A DNA stretch of 64,000 nucleotides from [Eubacterium] yurii (GCA_900167215.1 FUZS01000003.1:1-64000); one strand, 5' to 3'. Shown: positions 1 to 8,863, counted from the first letter of the stretch. The notes: generated by a model from the letters alone, not told the origin. Translations and numbers: made by a program.

Positions 1-615
1 ATTTCTCGAAGGAAAATTAAAGTTAAAAGTTAATCAAGAAAAGAGTAGAACAGGTAGTCCTCTAAGACTCAAGTTCTTAGGATTTTGCCTTTACAGTATG
101 AAGGGAAAGTCAGGAATAAGACCACACAAAGAGAACATAAAACGATTTAAGGAAAGAATCAAAGAACTGACAAGTAGGAAACAAGCGAAACCAATAGCCA
201 AGATACTGGAAAATATCAAAGTATATACGACAGGTTGGCTTGGATATTACAGTATATGCGATATGAAAACAAGAATCCAATCACTAAATGAGTGGATAAG
301 ACGTAGAATACGGCAAATCTATTGGAAACAGTGGAAGAGAGTATCTGCAAGATTCGAGAACCTAAAACACTTGTGTAAAACTAAACAAAAGGCGTGGGAA
401 TGGGCAAACTCAAGGCTTGGTTATTGGAGAGTGGCAGGAAGTTTTATACTATCAACAACCCTAACAAATGAATATCTCGTATCCCAAGGATATGATGACA
501 TATCTTTAAGATACGAGAGACTTCGCTTGAACTATTGAACCGCCGTATACGAGAACCGTACGTACGGTGGTGTGAGAGGTCGGCTACTTAAATAATGGGT
601 AGCCTCCTACTCGAT
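1..615 (+). mobile_element. Group II intron, 3' portion (truncated by window edge)
   Basis: The window opens inside a group II intron. After the maturase stop codon a conserved domain V hairpin follows at about 539-573: arm ACCGCCGTA pairs with TACGGTGGT, with a GAGA-type loop and a two-base CG bulge. Domain VI follows, with arms GGCTAC and GTAGCC at about 582-604. The 3' splice end probably falls near 614-615, just after CTACTCGAT. The 5' part, including the reverse transcriptase active site, lies before the window, so I cannot judge whether the copy is complete or mobile. No host gene is obviously interrupted at the 3' junction; the following 300 bases are non-coding. Confidence 0.8.
2..538 (+). 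CDS. ltrA: Group II intron reverse transcriptase/maturase, C-terminal part (5' truncated)
   Basis: The frame is open from the first bases of the window to the TGA at 536-538, so this is the tail of a longer protein. The first ~30 residues contain LKVNQEKS and LKFLGF, which match the end of the reverse transcriptase palm/thumb region. The rest matches the maturase-specific (GIIM) domain, with GWLGYY and WIRRRIRQIYWKQW as recognisable landmarks. In this family the protein binds the intron RNA, aids splicing and performs target-primed reverse transcription. The YADD catalytic box lies upstream of the window. The gene is followed directly by intron domains V and VI, as expected for an ORF in domain IV. 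Confidence 0.88.
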   Translation, partial: FLEGKLKLKVNQEKSRTGSPLRLKFLGFCLYSMKGKSGIRPHKENIKRFKERIKELTSRKQAKPIAKILENIKVYTTGWLGYYSICDMKTRIQSLNEWIRRRIRQIYWKQWKRVSARFENLKHLCKTKQKAWEWANSRLGYWRVAGSFILSTTLTNEYLVSQGYDDISLRYERLRLNY

Positions 616-654
616 TATCATAATTTAAGTAAATTATTTTTTGATTTTTATACT

Positions 655-775
655 AATACTAATCACCCTTTATAATGTCAAACAGTTATTTAAAATGACT
701 CTATACAGTGTAGAGATTTTCAATAACTTTTTTGTAACATAGATACATGGCTTTTTATCAGGTTTTTAGTATAAG
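655..775 (+). repeat. Dispersed ~120 bp hairpin element, copy A
   Basis: The element begins AATACTAATCACC and ends GGTTTTTAGTATAAG, sharing these ends and its length (121 bp) with copies at 3058-3178 and, inverted, 38401-38520. The tips form a short inverted repeat (TACTAA and TTAGTA). The core folds into a long imperfect stem-loop: GTTATT at 685-690 pairs with AATAAC at 722-727, AAAAT with ATTTT inside it, and CTCTA (699-703) with TAGAG (711-715). No protein is encoded. It resembles a MITE or a REP-like non-autonomous element, but this is inference. Together with the intron end it fills most of the 616-939 gap. Confidence 0.7.
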
Positions 776-939
776 ATAATTTGAAGAATGTGAATTTTTA
801 TTATATACATAAAAATATTAAAACAAAGAATATATAATGTCAAAATATTTTTAATGCCAGTTAAAAGTTGTTATTAGTATAAGTTTTATTTGTTATTCAT
901 GATTTAATTTAACTAAGTTACAATAGTAATAGAGGATAG

Positions 940-1581
940 ATGATGAAAATATTGCTAACAGGTTTTGATAAGTTTGGAAAAGACAGTGTTAACCCATCAA
1001 TAGAGGCAGTGAAAAGACTGCCTGACAAAATAGAAAATGCCATAATAATTAAGAAAGAAATACCTACTGTATATAAGAAATCTGTAGATATTCTTCTAAG
1101 GACAATTGAAAAGGAAAAGGTTGATGTAGTTCTAAACGTTGGACAGGCAGGTGGAAGGGAAGGTATCAGTATAGAAAAAGTAGGAATTAACATAAATGAT
1201 TTTAGAATACCTGATAATGAGGGCAATGTAATAATAGATGAAAAAATAATTCCGTCAGGGGATGATGCCTATTTTGTAAATATCCCTGTCAAAGCAATAG
1301 TTAAAAATCTGAATAATAAAGGAATACAAGCATATATATCTTACTCTGCAGGGACATTTATATGTAATTATGTCTGCTATTATATGGCTTACCTTACAAG
1401 GATGAGATATAAAAATATGAAGAGTGGATTTATCCACGTTCCATATATGGAAGGGCAGCAAAAGGATAAAAATATATATTCCATGTCTTTGGACACAATG
1501 GTGGAAGGTCTTGAAATAGCTATTAAGACTATAATAACTACAAAAAAAGATATAAAGTACTCTTATGGTACATTAAATTAA
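940..1581 (+). CDS. pcp: Pyroglutamyl-peptidase I
   Basis: This cytoplasmic cysteine peptidase (family C15) removes N-terminal pyroglutamate from peptides. The 213-residue length is normal for the family. The catalytic triad is visible: Glu79 in the GQAGGR...IEKVGIN motif, Cys142 in SAGTFICN, and His166 in FIHVPY. Two ATG codons stand next to each other at 940 and 943. AGAGGA lies just upstream, and the second gives the usual MKILLTGF start, so either may be used. It stands alone, with larA beginning 87 bases downstream. No regulatory site was recognised. It would suit a peptide-fermenting anaerobe, which is inference. Confidence 0.93.
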   Translation: MMKILLTGFDKFGKDSVNPSIEAVKRLPDKIENAIIIKKEIPTVYKKSVDILLRTIEKEKVDVVLNVGQAGGREGISIEKVGININDFRIPDNEGNVIIDEKIIPSGDDAYFVNIPVKAIVKNLNNKGIQAYISYSAGTFICNYVCYYMAYLTRMRYKNMKSGFIHVPYMEGQQKDKNIYSMSLDTMVEGLEIAIKTIITTKKDIKYSYGTLN

Positions 1582-1668
1582 TGATTTCATTTTTTAATTT
1601 TTTATGTTAAAATAATTGTAGTTAATAAGAACAAATTTTTTTTAATTTTTAAAAAAGGAGAGACGCTT

Positions 1669-2952
1669 ATGGCAATTGTAAAGGTACCTTTTGGTAAAGA
1701 AAAGATTGAAATAAATATTCCTGATGAAAGATACAATGGTTCTTTGGTTTCTGGAGCACATAGCTTTAAGGTTGATAAATCAGAAACTGAAATAGTAAAG
1801 TCTGCTATAGAAAACCCTATAAACTCTCAAAGACTTAGAGATTTAGTAAAAGGTAAGAATAATATAGTTATGATAGCAAGCGACCATACAAGACCTGTGC
1901 CAAGTAAGGTAATAATGCCTGTGGTTCTTGATGAGATAAAAGCAGGAAATAAAGATGCAAAACTTACCGTACTTATTGCCACAGGATTTCATAGATTAAC
2001 TACAAGGGAAGAGCTAATTTACAAATTTGGAGAAGATATAGTTGACAGAGAAGATATAAATTTTGTAATACATGAGAGCTGGAAAGATGAAGATATGGTG
2101 GAAATCGGAGTATTGCCATCAGGTGGAAAACTAATCATAAACAAATTGGCTGTAGAAGCTGATTTATTGATATCTGAAGGCTTTATTGAACCACACTTCT
2201 TTGCAGGATTTTCGGGAGGAAGAAAAAGTGTACTTCCAGGAGTTGCAAGTCAAGTGACAGTTATGGCAAATCACTGCTCAAAATTTATAGATAGTGAGTA
2301 TTCAAGAACAGGAATATTGGAAAACAACCCTATACACAAGGATATGCTCTACGCTGCGGAAAAGGCTAATCTTGCTTTTATAATAAATGTTGTTATTAAT
2401 GAAGATAAGAAAGTAATTGATGCTTATGCAGGGCATTTCAATGATGCTCATATCAAGGGCTGTGCTTTTGTAAAAGAACTCTCAGGTGTGGATGCTATAC
2501 CTGCAAATATTGTTATATCAACAAATGGTGGTTACCCATTGGATCAAAATATCTATCAATCTGTAAAGGGTATGACTGCTGCTGAAGCAACTTGCAAAGA
2601 AGGCGGAGTTATAATAATGGTTACTGACTGTAGTGCCGGTCATGGTGGACAATCACTATATGATACTTTTGCTAATGAAAAAGACAAGAACAAGATAATG
2701 AAGACTTTCTTGGATACTCCAATGGAAGATACTGTAGCTGACCAATGGGAATCTCAAATCCTATGCAGAATATTGCTTAAATATAAGGTAATAATGGTGA
2801 CAAATGCACCTGAACAAATGGTAAGAGATATGCAAATGGATTATGCTAAATCAGTAGACGAAGCTATAAAAATGGCTGATGAATATCTTGGAAAGAAAAA
2901 TGAAAAGATAACAGTAATACCTGATGGTGTGTCTGTAATAGTTAGAAATTAA
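1669..2952 (+). CDS. larA: LarA-family nickel-pincer racemase (lactate racemase-like)
   Basis: The protein is 427 residues and matches LarA (DUF2088) throughout. LarA interconverts 2-hydroxyacid enantiomers using the nickel-pincer nucleotide cofactor. Key residues align with Lactiplantibacillus LarA at almost the same numbers: Asp72 and Arg75 in SDHTRPVP, His108 in GFHR, His176 in IEPHFFAG, Lys186 in SGGRKSVLPG (the cofactor-linked lysine) and His202 in MANHCSKF. The lactate substrate is not certain, since LarA homologues act on malate and other hydroxyacids. The start has a clear AAGGAGAG site. No larB, larC or larE needed to make the cofactor lies nearby, so they must be elsewhere. A strong terminator follows. 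Confidence 0.9.
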   Translation: MAIVKVPFGKEKIEINIPDERYNGSLVSGAHSFKVDKSETEIVKSAIENPINSQRLRDLVKGKNNIVMIASDHTRPVPSKVIMPVVLDEIKAGNKDAKLTVLIATGFHRLTTREELIYKFGEDIVDREDINFVIHESWKDEDMVEIGVLPSGGKLIINKLAVEADLLISEGFIEPHFFAGFSGGRKSVLPGVASQVTVMANHCSKFIDSEYSRTGILENNPIHKDMLYAAEKANLAFIINVVINEDKKVIDAYAGHFNDAHIKGCAFVKELSGVDAIPANIVISTNGGYPLDQNIYQSVKGMTAAEATCKEGGVIIMVTDCSAGHGGQSLYDTFANEKDKNKIMKTFLDTPMEDTVADQWESQILCRILLKYKVIMVTNAPEQMVRDMQMDYAKSVDEAIKMADEYLGKKNEKITVIPDGVSVIVRN

Positions 2953-2985
2953 TATATTGCCAAATTAAATTTTTTTCTAATATGT

Positions 2986-3030
2986 AAACCCATAGAACAT
3001 ATGCAAAAATCTGTGTTCTATGGGTTTTAA
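2986..3030 (+). terminator. Rho-independent terminator after larA
   Basis: The arms AAACCCATAGAACA (2986-2999) and TGTTCTATGGGTTT (3013-3026) form a perfect 14 bp stem with a 13-base loop. The trailing T-run is short (TTTTAAC). Confidence 0.8.
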
Positions 3031-3057
3031 CTTTAAATATTTTATAAATATACAAAT

Positions 3058-3178
3058 TTATACTAATCACTATTTATAATGTCAAGTATTTATAACAGAT
3101 GACATTACAGTTTATGAATTATCAGCAATTTTACTGTAATATAATTTCTATGGTATTTTAATGGATTTTTAGTATTAA
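3058..3178 (+). repeat. Dispersed ~120 bp hairpin element, copy B
   Basis: The element starts TTATACTAATCACTATTTA and ends GGATTTTTAGTATTAAAA, matching copies A and C at both ends and in length. After the shared 5' end, TTTATAATGTCAA is common with copy A, but the middle differs. The core contains an 8 bp inverted repeat, ATTACAGT (3104-3111) and ACTGTAAT (3133-3140). It sits between the larA terminator and the convergent end of the reductase fusion gene. Confidence 0.68.
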
Positions 3179-3205
3179 AATGAATAATTGTAGTGGATTC
3201 TACGA

Positions 3206-4861
3206 TTATTTTACCTCTTTAGCAAGATAGTATTTAGGATAGAAATCTTTAAATTTATCGGTAAATGCAACCAATATTGCCGGTAATATTGAATTTACAG
3301 CTCCTGTAAATACTCCTAAAGGTGAGTTTAACATAGCATAGGTCCAAATAGGTGTAAGTATATATAGTATGGCGAAATATCCTGTAATTATACGATTTGT
3401 CCTTAAAAAAAGTCTATTTTCTAAAGGATTTTTACCTTTAAATTCATTTAATGAATAATAAGCTGTTAAAGGGACCTTTAAAAACAAGGTTGCAAACCAA
3501 ATCAAGCCAAATGCAAGATAGGATAACGAAACCAAAATTTTAATATCAAAGTTTAAAAGTGACAAAATACAAAATATATTTATCATTACTATGCTTATAT
3601 ATTCGAAGATTACCGCCTTATATCTTAGATACAAAAATGGTAAGATGCTACATACCAGTACACCAAGTATGCCACCAACTAAAGGATTTATAGAAAGAGC
3701 AACCCAAACTATAATCCAAGGAGTTAAAAGTAAATTCATGTTTGTCTTTTTAGTATTATTCTCAGTGGTTTTTACAGATGAAACGTCATTATTACTTCCA
3801 ATACCAAAATAATCATCCCAGTTCATCATGAGGCTAAAATCTCCCTTTACGCTGTACATACGCTCCATTAAAGCCTGTTCTCCGCTCAATTCTCCTTTGC
3901 TGATTTTTTCCCATACGCTAAAAGGAGTCTCAATTTTGGTAGTGTAGTCCTTAAAATTATTATCAATGACATAAGAGACTTCTTTTCCCATAATGATTTG
4001 GTATCTCCTGTCAATATCAGTATAGTAAAATTCCAAAACCTTTTCATTGCCATCCCATGATTTTGGATTATACAGGTAAGACATCTGTCTTGTAAAAATT
4101 AGTGACGGTTCATCTTTTTTTGCCTTATCTTTTTGTTCATTTTTATTATCATCTTTTTTTGGAATCTTAATACCCCAACTTGCATCAGCCATTCTTTCAT
4201 ATATTTCTCTAGGTAAGAAATTTGTACTTAAATTCTTCTTTGTATCTTCTGAAATTTTTCCTGATGTTAGCAATTCAAGTCCTGCATTTCTCAGATTTTG
4301 AAAGTAAGAACTTGTAAAGTTGCTCATTTCTTTGGTTCTAAGAATTTCTCCCTGAGCACAAAATATTGAGGTATAATTGTCTTTGCCTAATATTCTATCA
4401 AATTGTGCATTAACGGCAATATAATTATTTTCTGTAGTATAGAATCCACAAGATGATATAATGACATTTTTTTGTTGTGATGAGTCATATCTTTTGGGAT
4501 GAGCTCCACCTAAGGCGTTTTTATCCATAAAAGGCAACATCAAGGGAAGTTGTCTATCCATAAATGCCTTTATTCTTGAAGGAAGAGAAAAAAAGTATAA
4601 TGGAAAACTCCAGACAATAATGTCAGCAGACTTTATTTTCTCAAGTATTTCACGCATATCATCCTTAATACAACATATTCCGGGTGTATCTTTCCAACAT
4701 GCAAAACATCCCTTACAATCTCTTATGTCAAGCTTATTTAAATTTAAAATTTCTAAATTAGCCTTTGTTTTTTCGATTATTCCTTCGCAAAATGCTTTTG
4801 ACATATGAATGGTGTTGCCGTTTTCTCCCCTGGGACTTCCATTTATAAGCAGTATATTCAT
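3206..4861 (-). CDS. NAD(P)H-dependent flavin reductase fused to an SCP2-like domain and a membrane domain
   Basis: This 551-residue protein has three parts. Residues 1-230 are a flavodoxin-fold NAD(P)H:FMN oxidoreductase, with the phosphate loop GSPRGENGNT (8-17) and the cysteines Cys49, Cys52, Cys55, Cys63 and Cys64 often seen in clostridial members. A charged lysine-rich linker (about 235-255) leads to residues 255-360, which resemble an SCP2 sterol-carrier fold. The C-terminal part (about 380-545) has six hydrophobic segments compatible with a membrane anchor. The substrate is unknown. The frame is continuous, so the fusion looks real. It starts 10 bases after the PadR gene on the same strand, which suggests one operon and PadR control. 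Confidence 0.75.
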   Translation of the reverse strand: MNILLINGSPRGENGNTIHMSKAFCEGIIEKTKANLEILNLNKLDIRDCKGCFACWKDTPGICCIKDDMREILEKIKSADIIVWSFPLYFFSLPSRIKAFMDRQLPLMLPFMDKNALGGAHPKRYDSSQQKNVIISSCGFYTTENNYIAVNAQFDRILGKDNYTSIFCAQGEILRTKEMSNFTSSYFQNLRNAGLELLTSGKISEDTKKNLSTNFLPREIYERMADASWGIKIPKKDDNKNEQKDKAKKDEPSLIFTRQMSYLYNPKSWDGNEKVLEFYYTDIDRRYQIIMGKEVSYVIDNNFKDYTTKIETPFSVWEKISKGELSGEQALMERMYSVKGDFSLMMNWDDYFGIGSNNDVSSVKTTENNTKKTNMNLLLTPWIIVWVALSINPLVGGILGVLVCSILPFLYLRYKAVIFEYISIVMINIFCILSLLNFDIKILVSLSYLAFGLIWFATLFLKVPLTAYYSLNEFKGKNPLENRLFLRTNRIITGYFAILYILTPIWTYAMLNSPLGVFTGAVNSILPAILVAFTDKFKDFYPKYYLAKEVK

Positions 4862-4871
4862 AATTGTCCTC

Positions 4872-5417
4872 CTATTTCAGATTTTTTAATTGTTTAATAC
4901 AATCTTGTGCCCATTCTATGTTCATCTTTGTAAGTTTAAGTCCATAGTCAGCAGTAAATTTCCAATATAGTGATTGTATAGGTTCAACAAATTTTTGGTA
5001 TTCATCAATGCTTGATGGTATGGCACCCATGCTTTCGATGTATTGATTGCAGTCATCTATAAATTTTTTGAACACTTCAATGCTTTGGTCTATAGTGCTG
5101 GAACCTGAAAAGAACACTCTCATCAAAAATTCATTTTTACTTTTTTGCACATCGTCTGTATTTGTTGCAAGCCAGCGTAAAAATTCTTTTTTACCCTCAT
5201 CTGTTATATGGTATAGCTTCTTATTTGGTTTATCCTGCTGCACTATATACTCACATTTTACATAAGATTTTTTTTCAAGTTTTGTCAATTCCAAGTAAAT
5301 ATGGTTTGCTCTTGCATACCAGAAAAATTTTACTGATGAGTCAAATATCTTTGCCAAATCGTATCCTGTCATATTGCTATAAGATAAAAAACCCAATATT
5401 CCATGTGATAGAGACAT
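4872..5417 (-). CDS. PadR-family transcriptional regulator
   Basis: The 181-residue protein has the N-terminal PadR winged-helix domain (LSHGILGFLSYSNMTGYDL at the start, and a wing with YHITDEGKKEFLRW around residue 80). A C-terminal helical Vir-type dimerisation domain follows (about 95-178). PadR proteins are usually repressors that release DNA on binding small phenolic or drug-like ligands. The gene precedes the reductase fusion by 10 bases on the same strand. Its promoter region holds a large AT-rich inverted repeat (5433-5480) that may be its operator. The start has an AAAGGAG ribosome binding site. Confidence 0.88.
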   Translation of the reverse strand: MSLSHGILGFLSYSNMTGYDLAKIFDSSVKFFWYARANHIYLELTKLEKKSYVKCEYIVQQDKPNKKLYHITDEGKKEFLRWLATNTDDVQKSKNEFLMRVFFSGSSTIDQSIEVFKKFIDDCNQYIESMGAIPSSIDEYQKFVEPIQSLYWKFTADYGLKLTKMNIEWAQDCIKQLKNLK

Positions 5418-5432
5418 TTTTAAAACTCCTTT

Positions 5433-5480
5433 ACTCCAATATTATTATATTCTAATATTAGAGTATCATAATATTGGAAT
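5433..5480. promoter_or_regulatory. Inverted-repeat operator candidate for the PadR regulator
   Basis: Perfect arms TCCAATATTAT (5435-5445) and ATAATATTGGA (5468-5478) flank a central perfect palindrome CTAATATTAG (5452-5461). The array lies 16-60 bases upstream of the padR start codon, between padR and the divergent pcrA. Dyads this long in front of a PadR gene commonly serve as autoregulatory sites. That PadR binds here is inference. Confidence 0.55.
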
Positions 5481-5527
5481 ACTGTCAAGATAAAATATAA
5501 AAAATTTATTATAAATCATACGGATAA

Positions 5528-5557
5528 CTGACTTTAATACATTTTTTATGTTATAAT
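5528..5557 (+). promoter_or_regulatory. Probable promoter of pcrA
   Basis: The -10 hexamer TATAAT (5552-5557) sits in the extended form TGTTATAAT. A CTGACT hexamer 18 bases upstream is a plausible -35. It lies 34 bases before the chosen pcrA start. Confidence 0.55.
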
Positions 5558-5591
5558 AGTAAAAATAGTTTTATTGAATATGGAGAATTAT

Positions 5592-7769
5592 ATGGAAATA
5601 AATAAACTTAACGAAATGCAACATCGTGCTGTAACAACTACAGATGGGGCAATACTCATACTTGCAGGAGCAGGCTCAGGCAAGACAAGGGTTATTACTA
5701 ACAAAATAGCCTACCTTATAGAAGAGAAAAATGTAAATCCTTATAATATATTAGCAATAACTTTTACCAATAAGGCCGCCAAAGAAATGCTATCGAGAGT
5801 AGAGGAGATGATAGGGGAGGATTCAAGGAGAGTCTGGATTTCTACATTCCATGCTTTTTGCTCAAAAGTATTGAGAATAGAGGCACATCATCTTGATTAC
5901 GACAATAACTTTACTATTTACGATACTACTGATAAACAAACACTGATAAAAAATTGTATGGATGCTCTGGACTACAGCAAACAAAGTATTTCGCCATCAC
6001 TTATCGCATCAGAGATCTCTAAGGCAAAAGACTCTATGATTGATGCTAATGAGTATGAAAATACCTATGAGTCTGATTATATAGGGAGTAAAATTGCTAA
6101 AGTATATTCTTTGTATCAACAAGAGTTGAAAAAAAACAATGCCATGGACTTTGATGATTTGATATACAATTGTATACGATTATTTAAAGAACACAAGGAT
6201 GTATTGGAAAAATATCAATTTAAATTTAAGTATATAATGGTGGATGAATATCAAGATACAAATTATAGTCAATATCTACTTATTAAAATGTTGTCAGCGA
6301 TGCACAAAAATATCTGTGTAGTAGGTGACGATGATCAGTCTATATATACTTGGCGTGGTGCTGACATAAGAAATATACTTGAATTTGAAAAAGATTTTGA
6401 TAATGTGTTGCAGATTAAATTAGAGCAGAACTATCGCTCTACATCAAATATAATAAATGCAGCCCATTCAGTAATTAAAAAAAATAACGAAAGAAAAGAA
6501 AAAAAGATATGGACAGATGCCAATGATGGAGAGAAAATAAAACTTTATAGTGCAACAAGTGAAAGAGATGAATCTAACTATGTAGCAGTAAATATAAAAA
6601 AAATGGTAGATAATCAGGGCTATGATTACAAGGATTTTGCTGTATTATATAGAGCAAACAGTTTGTCGAGAACTTACGAAGAAGCATTTATGAAGTATGG
6701 TATACCTTACAAGATTTTTGGTGGATTGAAGTTTTATGACAGGATGGAAATAAAGGATATTCTCGCATATTTTAGAATAATTGACAATAAATTTGATGAT
6801 ATTTCACTAAAAAGGATAATAAATGTGCCAAAGAGAAGCATAGGTGCAAAGACTATAGAGAAAATTGAAGCTTATGCAAGGCAAAACAATATGTCTATTC
6901 TTGATGCAATGGATGAAGTTGATGATATAGTAAGTACGACTAAGACAAGAGAATCTGTGAAAAAGTTCAAACTCTTAATATCATCGCTTAAGGCTTTGGC
7001 AAATGTTCTTCCTGTTAGCGAGTTGTTAGATAAGGTTTTGGAAAATACAAATTATAGGAAGTTATATTTAGAAGAAAATTCTGTTGAAAATCAGTCAAGG
7101 CTGGAAAATATAGAGGAATTAAAGTCAGTAGTCAGAGAGTTTGAGTTAAATTCAGAAGATAAGACTCTTTCAGCCTTCCTACAAAATGCAACCCTATCTA
7201 CTGATATGGACGAGAAGATAAAAAATGACAATTATGTTAGCTTAATGACGATACACAGTAGTAAAGGATTGGAGTTTAGAGCTGTATTTCTTGTGGCTCT
7301 TGAGGAAGATATCTTTCCGTCGTCAAGATCCATTCTTGAAGAATCAAAGCTTGAAGAAGAAAGAAGGCTTTGCTACGTTGCAATTACAAGGGCAAAAGAA
7401 AAACTGTTTATGACAAGATCTACTATGAGATTACTCTATGGTAAGACAAATTGTAATATAATTTCAAGATTTGTTGGTGAGATTGATACGAACTTTATTG
7501 AAAGTGATAACAAGGATGTAATACAAAAAAAGATTCCTGAGGAAAAAGAAAGTTATTCACTATACCAAAAATATGTAGAAAAATATAAGATTATAAATGA
7601 AAAGAAAAAAAATGATCCTCAAGAGTTATCAATAGGAGTAAAGGTAAGTCATAAGACATTTGGAATAGGTACAGTTGTTGGAAAGACAGGGGGAAAATTC
7701 ACTATAGCCTTTGATAAAGTAGGGGTTAAAACTATAGATACTACTGTTGTAAAACTTCAAGTATTATAA
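5592..7769 (+). CDS. pcrA: ATP-dependent DNA helicase PcrA (UvrD/Rep family)
   Basis: This superfamily 1A 3'-5' helicase acts in repair, removal of RecA filaments and transcription-coupled processes. Motifs occur in order: Walker A GAGSGKT (26-32), TFTNKAA, the Walker B box DEYQDTN, DDDQSIYTWRGA, QNYRS, TIHSSKGLEF (motif V region) and YVAITRAK (motif VI). The C-terminus carries the small Tudor-like fold (VSHKTFGIGTVVG) that contacts RNA polymerase in PcrA. The length is about 725 residues, as usual. I chose ATG 5592 because GGAGA stands six bases before it. In-frame TTG 5574 and ATG 5580 are possible alternatives. It is monocistronic. Confidence 0.95.
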   Translation: MEINKLNEMQHRAVTTTDGAILILAGAGSGKTRVITNKIAYLIEEKNVNPYNILAITFTNKAAKEMLSRVEEMIGEDSRRVWISTFHAFCSKVLRIEAHHLDYDNNFTIYDTTDKQTLIKNCMDALDYSKQSISPSLIASEISKAKDSMIDANEYENTYESDYIGSKIAKVYSLYQQELKKNNAMDFDDLIYNCIRLFKEHKDVLEKYQFKFKYIMVDEYQDTNYSQYLLIKMLSAMHKNICVVGDDDQSIYTWRGADIRNILEFEKDFDNVLQIKLEQNYRSTSNIINAAHSVIKKNNERKEKKIWTDANDGEKIKLYSATSERDESNYVAVNIKKMVDNQGYDYKDFAVLYRANSLSRTYEEAFMKYGIPYKIFGGLKFYDRMEIKDILAYFRIIDNKFDDISLKRIINVPKRSIGAKTIEKIEAYARQNNMSILDAMDEVDDIVSTTKTRESVKKFKLLISSLKALANVLPVSELLDKVLENTNYRKLYLEENSVENQSRLENIEELKSVVREFELNSEDKTLSAFLQNATLSTDMDEKIKNDNYVSLMTIHSSKGLEFRAVFLVALEEDIFPSSRSILEESKLEEERRLCYVAITRAKEKLFMTRSTMRLLYGKTNCNIISRFVGEIDTNFIESDNKDVIQKKIPEEKESYSLYQKYVEKYKIINEKKKNDPQELSIGVKVSHKTFGIGTVVGKTGGKFTIAFDKVGVKTIDTTVVKLQVL

Positions 7770-7950
7770 AAAATAATGATGTTTAATATTAATATTTGCT
7801 TAGTCTAAGCATAGCAAGTTAGAAATTTTAATATAAACTTTTATTAAAATATTTAGAAAAGAGCTTGTTGTAAATTCAAAACAATTGCAAAAAAATAAAT
7901 GTTTTATTATTTTGAAGGATATAATTAGCATTTAAAACTTCCATAAAAAT

Positions 7951-8000
7951 AAATAAGGATAATCAAATCTTATTATAAGGTTTGATTATCCTTATTTTTA
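7951..8000. terminator. Bidirectional terminator between pcrA and the transaldolase gene
   Basis: A perfect 17 bp stem is formed by 7951-7967 and 7981-7997 with a 13-base loop. T-runs on both sides let it serve both convergent genes. The stretch before it (7770-7950) shows only AT-rich sequence with a small hairpin GCTTAGTCTAAGC. Confidence 0.85.
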
Positions 8001-8010
8001 TCTTAAAATT

Positions 8011-8658
8011 TTATTTTCCGAAAGCACCTTTCCAGTCATTCATAAAACTTTCTATTCCCTTATCTGTAAGTGGATGTTTTACCATTTGTTGTAGTACTTT
8101 CATAGGGATTGTTGCTATGTGAGCACCGGCAAGTGCTGCATCAACAACGTGAAGAGGATGTCTTATACTTGCAGCTATAACTTCTGTATTGTAATCATAG
8201 TTTAAGAATATTTCAACTATGGTTCTAACAAGATCCATACCTTGAGAGCCCACATCATCCAATCTTCCTAAAAACGGGCTGACATATGTTGCACCGGCTT
8301 TTGCAGCCAAAAGAGCTTGATTTGGAGAAAAAATCAAGGTTACATTTGTTTTTATACCTTCTTTTGACAGCTTGCTTACAGCCTTGAGGCCTTCAACTGT
8401 CATAGGAATTTTTATAACTATGTTTTTGTGAATTTTTACCAATTCTTTAGCTTCGCTTATCATGCCTTCGCTATCTTCAGAAATTACTTCAGCTGATATA
8501 GGTCCATCAACTATATCGCATATTTCTTTTACAACTTGCTTAAAATCTCTTTTTTCTTTAGCAATCAGTGACGGGTTGGTAGTAACTCCATCAACTATAC
8601 CCCAACTTGCACCTTCTTTGATTTCATCAATATTTGCAGTGTCAAGAAAAATCTTCAT
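8011..8658 (-). CDS. tal: Transaldolase (TalC/FSA-type small subfamily)
   Basis: The enzyme belongs to the short (about 215-residue) transaldolase/fructose-6-phosphate aldolase family, a TIM barrel that forms a Schiff base. The catalytic lysine is Lys83 in [15 protein letters not shown] and VTTNPSLI are family signatures near the N-terminus. Two residues separate the activities: E. coli FsaA has Gln59 and Tyr131, while true transaldolases have Glu and Phe. Here the aligned residues are Glu57 (SAEVIS) and Phe129 (SPFLGRLD). I therefore favour transaldolase, linking pentose phosphates with glycolysis. It is a single gene with its own promoter region. Confidence 0.9.
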   Translation of the reverse strand: MKIFLDTANIDEIKEGASWGIVDGVTTNPSLIAKEKRDFKQVVKEICDIVDGPISAEVISEDSEGMISEAKELVKIHKNIVIKIPMTVEGLKAVSKLSKEGIKTNVTLIFSPNQALLAAKAGATYVSPFLGRLDDVGSQGMDLVRTIVEIFLNYDYNTEVIAASIRHPLHVVDAALAGAHIATIPMKVLQQMVKHPLTDKGIESFMNDWKGAFGK

Positions 8659-8863
8659 AACTCATCTCCCTAAAGTTTTAAATTTCAATTTGACTTGTAA
8701 TTTACAATAATTGTATTAGTAGTTATATTAGATTTAATAATATTATTATAAAAAGTTGATATTTAATAGAATAAGCTAACTAAATAAGTTAAAAATACAA
8801 AATATTAAAAAATAAACTATAATAATATCTCTAAAATTACAAGCTTATTATACTAAAATAATC

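Noticed and set aside
869-890. Further copy of the dispersed element near 869
   Set aside because: Only an isolated ATTAGTATAAG end is present, without the opposite end at the right distance.
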